Assembly (NCBI GenBank): GCA_910589035.1
Contig: CAJUSI010000079.1
Span: forward strand, 62,001 to 126,000
Reading direction: 5' to 3'
Origin: an uncultured Acetatifactor sp.
GTDB taxonomy: Bacteria > Bacillota > Clostridia > Lachnospirales > Lachnospiraceae
Length of the DNA stretch: 64,000 bases
The notes beneath the pieces were generated by a model. That model was not told the DNA's origin, ran no database searches, and was given only the letters and a program-made list of their open reading frames with translations. The translations under genes were made by a program, and so were the position numbers. Shown in pieces: positions 61,643 through 64,000 of the stretch (positions within the stretch are counted from its first letter, which is position 1; each line of letters starts with the position of its first letter).

Positions 61643-63001
61643 ATGAAGAAGAAAAGTGTAATGAGAGCTACAGGTGCGCTGATGGCAGGGATTTTGCTTG
61701 TGGGAAGCCTGACCGCCTGCGGAGGCGGAGACGATAACACAGACAATAAGCAGAGCGGATCAGATGTGTCCTCCGGAGATATCTACAGCATGACAAAGGA
61801 AGATCTGCAGGGGAGAAAGCTTACGATCACATCCGCGGAGGACTGGTGGCATCCCCCTTATCAGACATTGGTCGATAAATACAAGGAAGAGTTCGGCGTG
61901 GAGGTAGAAGTGAACATCCTTCCTGCGGACACCGCGTCCGAGGTCATCAAGTCCCAGTTTTCCACAGGGGAACTGGCGGACATCACCATGAACTCCGCAT
62001 CTCCCCTGGAGCTGACCTACATGAGGGCAAACGAGATGCTGGCGGATATGTCGCAGGAGCCCTGGGTGGAGAGCTTAAGCGACATCAGCGGATTTGTCTA
62101 CAGCGACGGCAAGCTGTACGGGCTGCCCCTGGCAAGCCAGGATTACTGGGGATTCTGCGCCAACAAAACTGTTCTGGCCGCCTGCGATCTGGAAGTTCCA
62201 ACCTCCAAGGAGGAGCTGCTTCATTGCTTCGACGTCCTGAAGGAGAAGGGCTATATTCCTTTCTACAGCGGTGCGGGAGATTCCTGGATGTGCGGAAATA
62301 TCACATCCTCCGGTTTGTATGCGGATTTGCAGAAGGATAAGGATCTGATCACAAAGTTCAACAAAAACGAGACCAATTACGAAGCCAGCGCAAGCTTTAA
62401 GGCAATGCTGACAGATGTGGCAGACTGGGCGAAGAAGGGATATTTCGGTGACAATTACATGTCCCAGACATGGGACGGCATGATGGACGCCGTTGCAAAC
62501 GATAAATGCGGGTTTAATATCGGCCTTACCTCCTGGATGACCACCATGGACAATGTGTACGGCGAGGGAACCTCGGATAAGCTGGAGCTGATTCCTTATT
62601 ATATCGGAGAGAACGATACCATCTATATGTCCACCTGCTGTGAACTGTATGCAAGCAAGACCAGCAAGAACCTGGATGTGGCAAAGCATTTCTTCAACTG
62701 GTGCACCCGGAAGGATAATCTGCAGATTTTCTATGACGGAATCGGGTCCTCCTCCATCTTCAAGGATGTGGTGAGCAATACCATCAGCGATTCCTCCATG
62801 AATCTGATGGGCAGGCTTTCCGACGGAACCTACGGCCTGCATGTGGCGCACAATGCGGTGGTGCAGGGACAGGACTGGGATACCTTCTGCTCCCTGATGC
62901 AGGAAGTGTACATGGGAGATATGTCTCCGGAAGATTTCTGTAAGCAATATGATGAATTCCGCAATTCTATCTGCCAGGCTCTGGGTATGGAAGGGTTTTA
63001 A
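61643..63001 (+). CDS. Extracellular sugar-binding protein, family 1 (lipoprotein)
   Basis: 452 residues. The start MKKKSVMRATGALMAG at 61643 has AAGGAGAAAGG upstream; a longer frame from 61481 lacks a signal peptide at its own N-terminus. Lipobox SLTAC. The mature part (LTITSAEDWWHPPYQTLVDK, ADITMNSASPLELTYMRANE) is typical of carbohydrate-binding SBP_bac_1 proteins. It delivers sugar to the permease at 63326 and the pair lies beside yesMN, a standard arrangement for oligosaccharide importers. Confidence 0.93.
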   Translation: MKKKSVMRATGALMAGILLVGSLTACGGGDDNTDNKQSGSDVSSGDIYSMTKEDLQGRKLTITSAEDWWHPPYQTLVDKYKEEFGVEVEVNILPADTASEVIKSQFSTGELADITMNSASPLELTYMRANEMLADMSQEPWVESLSDISGFVYSDGKLYGLPLASQDYWGFCANKTVLAACDLEVPTSKEELLHCFDVLKEKGYIPFYSGAGDSWMCGNITSSGLYADLQKDKDLITKFNKNETNYEASASFKAMLTDVADWAKKGYFGDNYMSQTWDGMMDAVANDKCGFNIGLTSWMTTMDNVYGEGTSDKLELIPYYIGENDTIYMSTCCELYASKTSKNLDVAKHFFNWCTRKDNLQIFYDGIGSSSIFKDVVSNTISDSSMNLMGRLSDGTYGLHVAHNAVVQGQDWDTFCSLMQEVYMGDMSPEDFCKQYDEFRNSICQALGMEGF

Positions 63002-63023
63002 CAAGACTTATTGACAGAGGATC

Positions 63024-63121
63024 GGGCTGTTGGGAAATGGTATTAACATACAATATGTGATTGTGTCGTTCAATGTGTAACAGCATATATTGTGGGAGGA
63101 CAGCCATTTTCCGACAGCCCC
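63024..63121. repeat. Palindromic interspersed element of about 100 bp, copy 2
   Basis: Inverted relative to copy 1 at 29198-29296. Ends are GGGCTGTTGGGAAA and TTTTCCGACAGCCC. The right 46 bases, reversed, match copy 1 at 42 of 46 positions, while the centre has diverged. It lies 22 bases after the lipoprotein stop, so it probably serves as a hairpin that reduces read-through into the permease gene. Confidence 0.85.
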
Positions 63122-63186
63122 ATATTTGTTATTCATGCCTTGGGAAGGGCTGATCCTGTTGCGGAACCTCAAATATCGGGCTTCTT

Positions 63187-63253
63187 TTGCAGATTTAACT
63201 GCAAGGCTGAGGGCGCTTTTTTACCTTATAGGAAAGTCCGTCACCAGACGGAC
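63187..63253 (+). terminator. Two hairpins between the lipoprotein and permease genes
   Basis: TTGCAG-ATTTAA-CTGCAA (63187-63204) is followed after 8 bases by GCTTTTTT. GTCCGTC-ACCA-GACGGAC (63236-63253) is a perfect 7-bp stem. With the palindromic element upstream they may attenuate transcription before the permease gene, keeping the binding protein in excess. Confidence 0.5.
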
Positions 63254-63325
63254 ATGGTATCAGTAAGGGGCCGAAGGCACTTTTTTCAAGAGGCTCCCGG
63301 CAGGACGGAAAAATGGAGGCGAAAA

Positions 63326-64000
63326 ATGATTAAAAAGAAAATGTATCCCCGATACTTCCTGATAGCTACTATCCTGGTATATCTCATATTCTTTATTACG
63401 CCGGGAATTCTGGGAGTGATATATTCTTTTACGGACAAGACGATCTACTCCGGTTCCACGATTCATTTTACCGGATTGACGAATTACATACAGTTGATTA
63501 AACAGAACAGGTTTGTGACAGGTATGAAGAATACCTTTTCTTTTACCATCATTACGACCATTCTGAAAAATGTGGCGGGCTTTGCTCTGGCCCTGGCTTT
63601 GAATAAGAAGCTGAAAACGAAGAAATATTTACGTGCCGTCTATTTCCTGCCGGTTATTCTGAGCACATTGATCGTAGCCCAGATTTTCCGGGCCATGCTT
63701 CTGCCGGACGCAGGGCTGATCAGCCAGTTCCTGGGAATCTTCTCGGCGGATCTGGCACATTTCGACTGGCTGGGCACGAAGTCCACCGCCATGTACATGG
63801 TTATGTTGGTGGATATCTGGAAGGGCGCAGGGTACTGTATGGTGATCTATCTGGCGGGACTGCAGGCGGTTCCCACGGACTGCTATGAGGCGGCTCATAT
63901 TGACGGGGCGGGTGGCTGTAAGGTATTCTGGAAGATTACCCTTCCCCTGATGATTGGTTCCGTGAGCATCAATGTCCTTCTGTGCATCATCGGAGGGCTG
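63326..64000 (+). CDS. Sugar ABC transporter permease, MalF/UgpA type (3' end outside window)
   Basis: 225 codons are visible from ATG 63326, with GGAGG at 63315-63319. First membrane span FLIATILVYLIFFITPGILG, then TNYIQLIKQNRFVTGMKNTF, four more spans, and the EAA loop CYEAAHIDGAGGCKVFWKIT. The frame is open to base 64000. It is one of the two permeases expected for the family-1 binding protein upstream. Confidence 0.92.
   Translation, partial: MIKKKMYPRYFLIATILVYLIFFITPGILGVIYSFTDKTIYSGSTIHFTGLTNYIQLIKQNRFVTGMKNTFSFTIITTILKNVAGFALALALNKKLKTKKYLRAVYFLPVILSTLIVAQIFRAMLLPDAGLISQFLGIFSADLAHFDWLGTKSTAMYMVMLVDIWKGAGYCMVIYLAGLQAVPTDCYEAAHIDGAGGCKVFWKITLPLMIGSVSINVLLCIIGGL

Noticed and set aside
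1..64000. tRNA, rRNA, riboswitch and IS-transposase genes
   Set aside because: I looked for conserved tRNA arms, common riboswitch cores and DDE transposase motifs and found none that I could support by eye; a covariance-model scan would be decisive.

Overview
The window looks like a chromosome segment of a gut-type Lachnospiraceae or related Clostridia. I infer this from the adjacent apt and rsh genes with hemZ nearby, the YesM/YesN two-component pair, several Rpn-type nucleases, strong AGGAGG ribosome sites with some GTG/TTG starts, and GC-rich metabolic genes next to AT-rich accessory DNA. No rRNA, tRNA or CRISPR array was recognised. Short tandem repeats are unusually common, both between genes and in frame inside them.

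Bases 1-24839 form a carbohydrate-utilisation region. An oligopeptide-type ABC importer (lipoprotein plus two permeases, minus strand) diverges from an AraC-type regulator. On the plus strand follow a HAD-GH88/105 fusion, a GH38 alpha-mannosidase, a ROK kinase, an unrecognised 614-residue enzyme-like protein, then iolC, iolB, iolD, iolE, iolG and an iron-type alcohol dehydrogenase. An 83-bp promoter block is shared, without gaps, by the importer promoter and the HAD-GH promoter, so import and degradation are probably co-controlled. None of the degradative enzymes has a signal peptide, which implies import of an intact oligosaccharide. My main hypothesis is that the substrate contains mannose, a uronic acid and inositol, possibly the head group of a plant or fungal glycosyl inositol phosphoceramide. 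Four unrelated small genes sit in the gaps of the iol operon.

Bases 25248-28665 are accessory DNA: an AAA-ATPase/PD-(D/E)XK protein, a truncated WYL-type regulator, two small membrane proteins, a 31-residue hydrophobic cationic peptide gene and the C-terminal remnant of a tyrosine recombinase. Bases 28666-43544 are mostly core: a SEC-C protein, a CBS protein, apt, the (p)ppGpp enzyme rsh, a metallo-beta-lactamase-fold hydrolase, a MoxR-DUF58-transglutaminase operon, hemZ, a truncated nuclease, and a TrmB regulator overlapping an MFS transporter. An SGNH esterase follows.

Bases 44789-57738 are a decaying surface-polysaccharide region. They contain an aminotransferase fragment, a frameshifted MBOAT O-acyltransferase, a broken acyl-carrier protein, an N-truncated AMP-forming ligase, an intact NitT/TauT-type ABC transporter, a broken DltD-like SGNH protein, a capE fragment, a frameshifted capF and an intact capG (UDP-L-FucNAc pathway). 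Three of the lesions look like one-base losses in homopolymers.

Bases 57665-64000 hold yesN and yesM (minus strand) divergent from a family-1 sugar-binding lipoprotein and the first permease of its ABC importer, which runs off the window.
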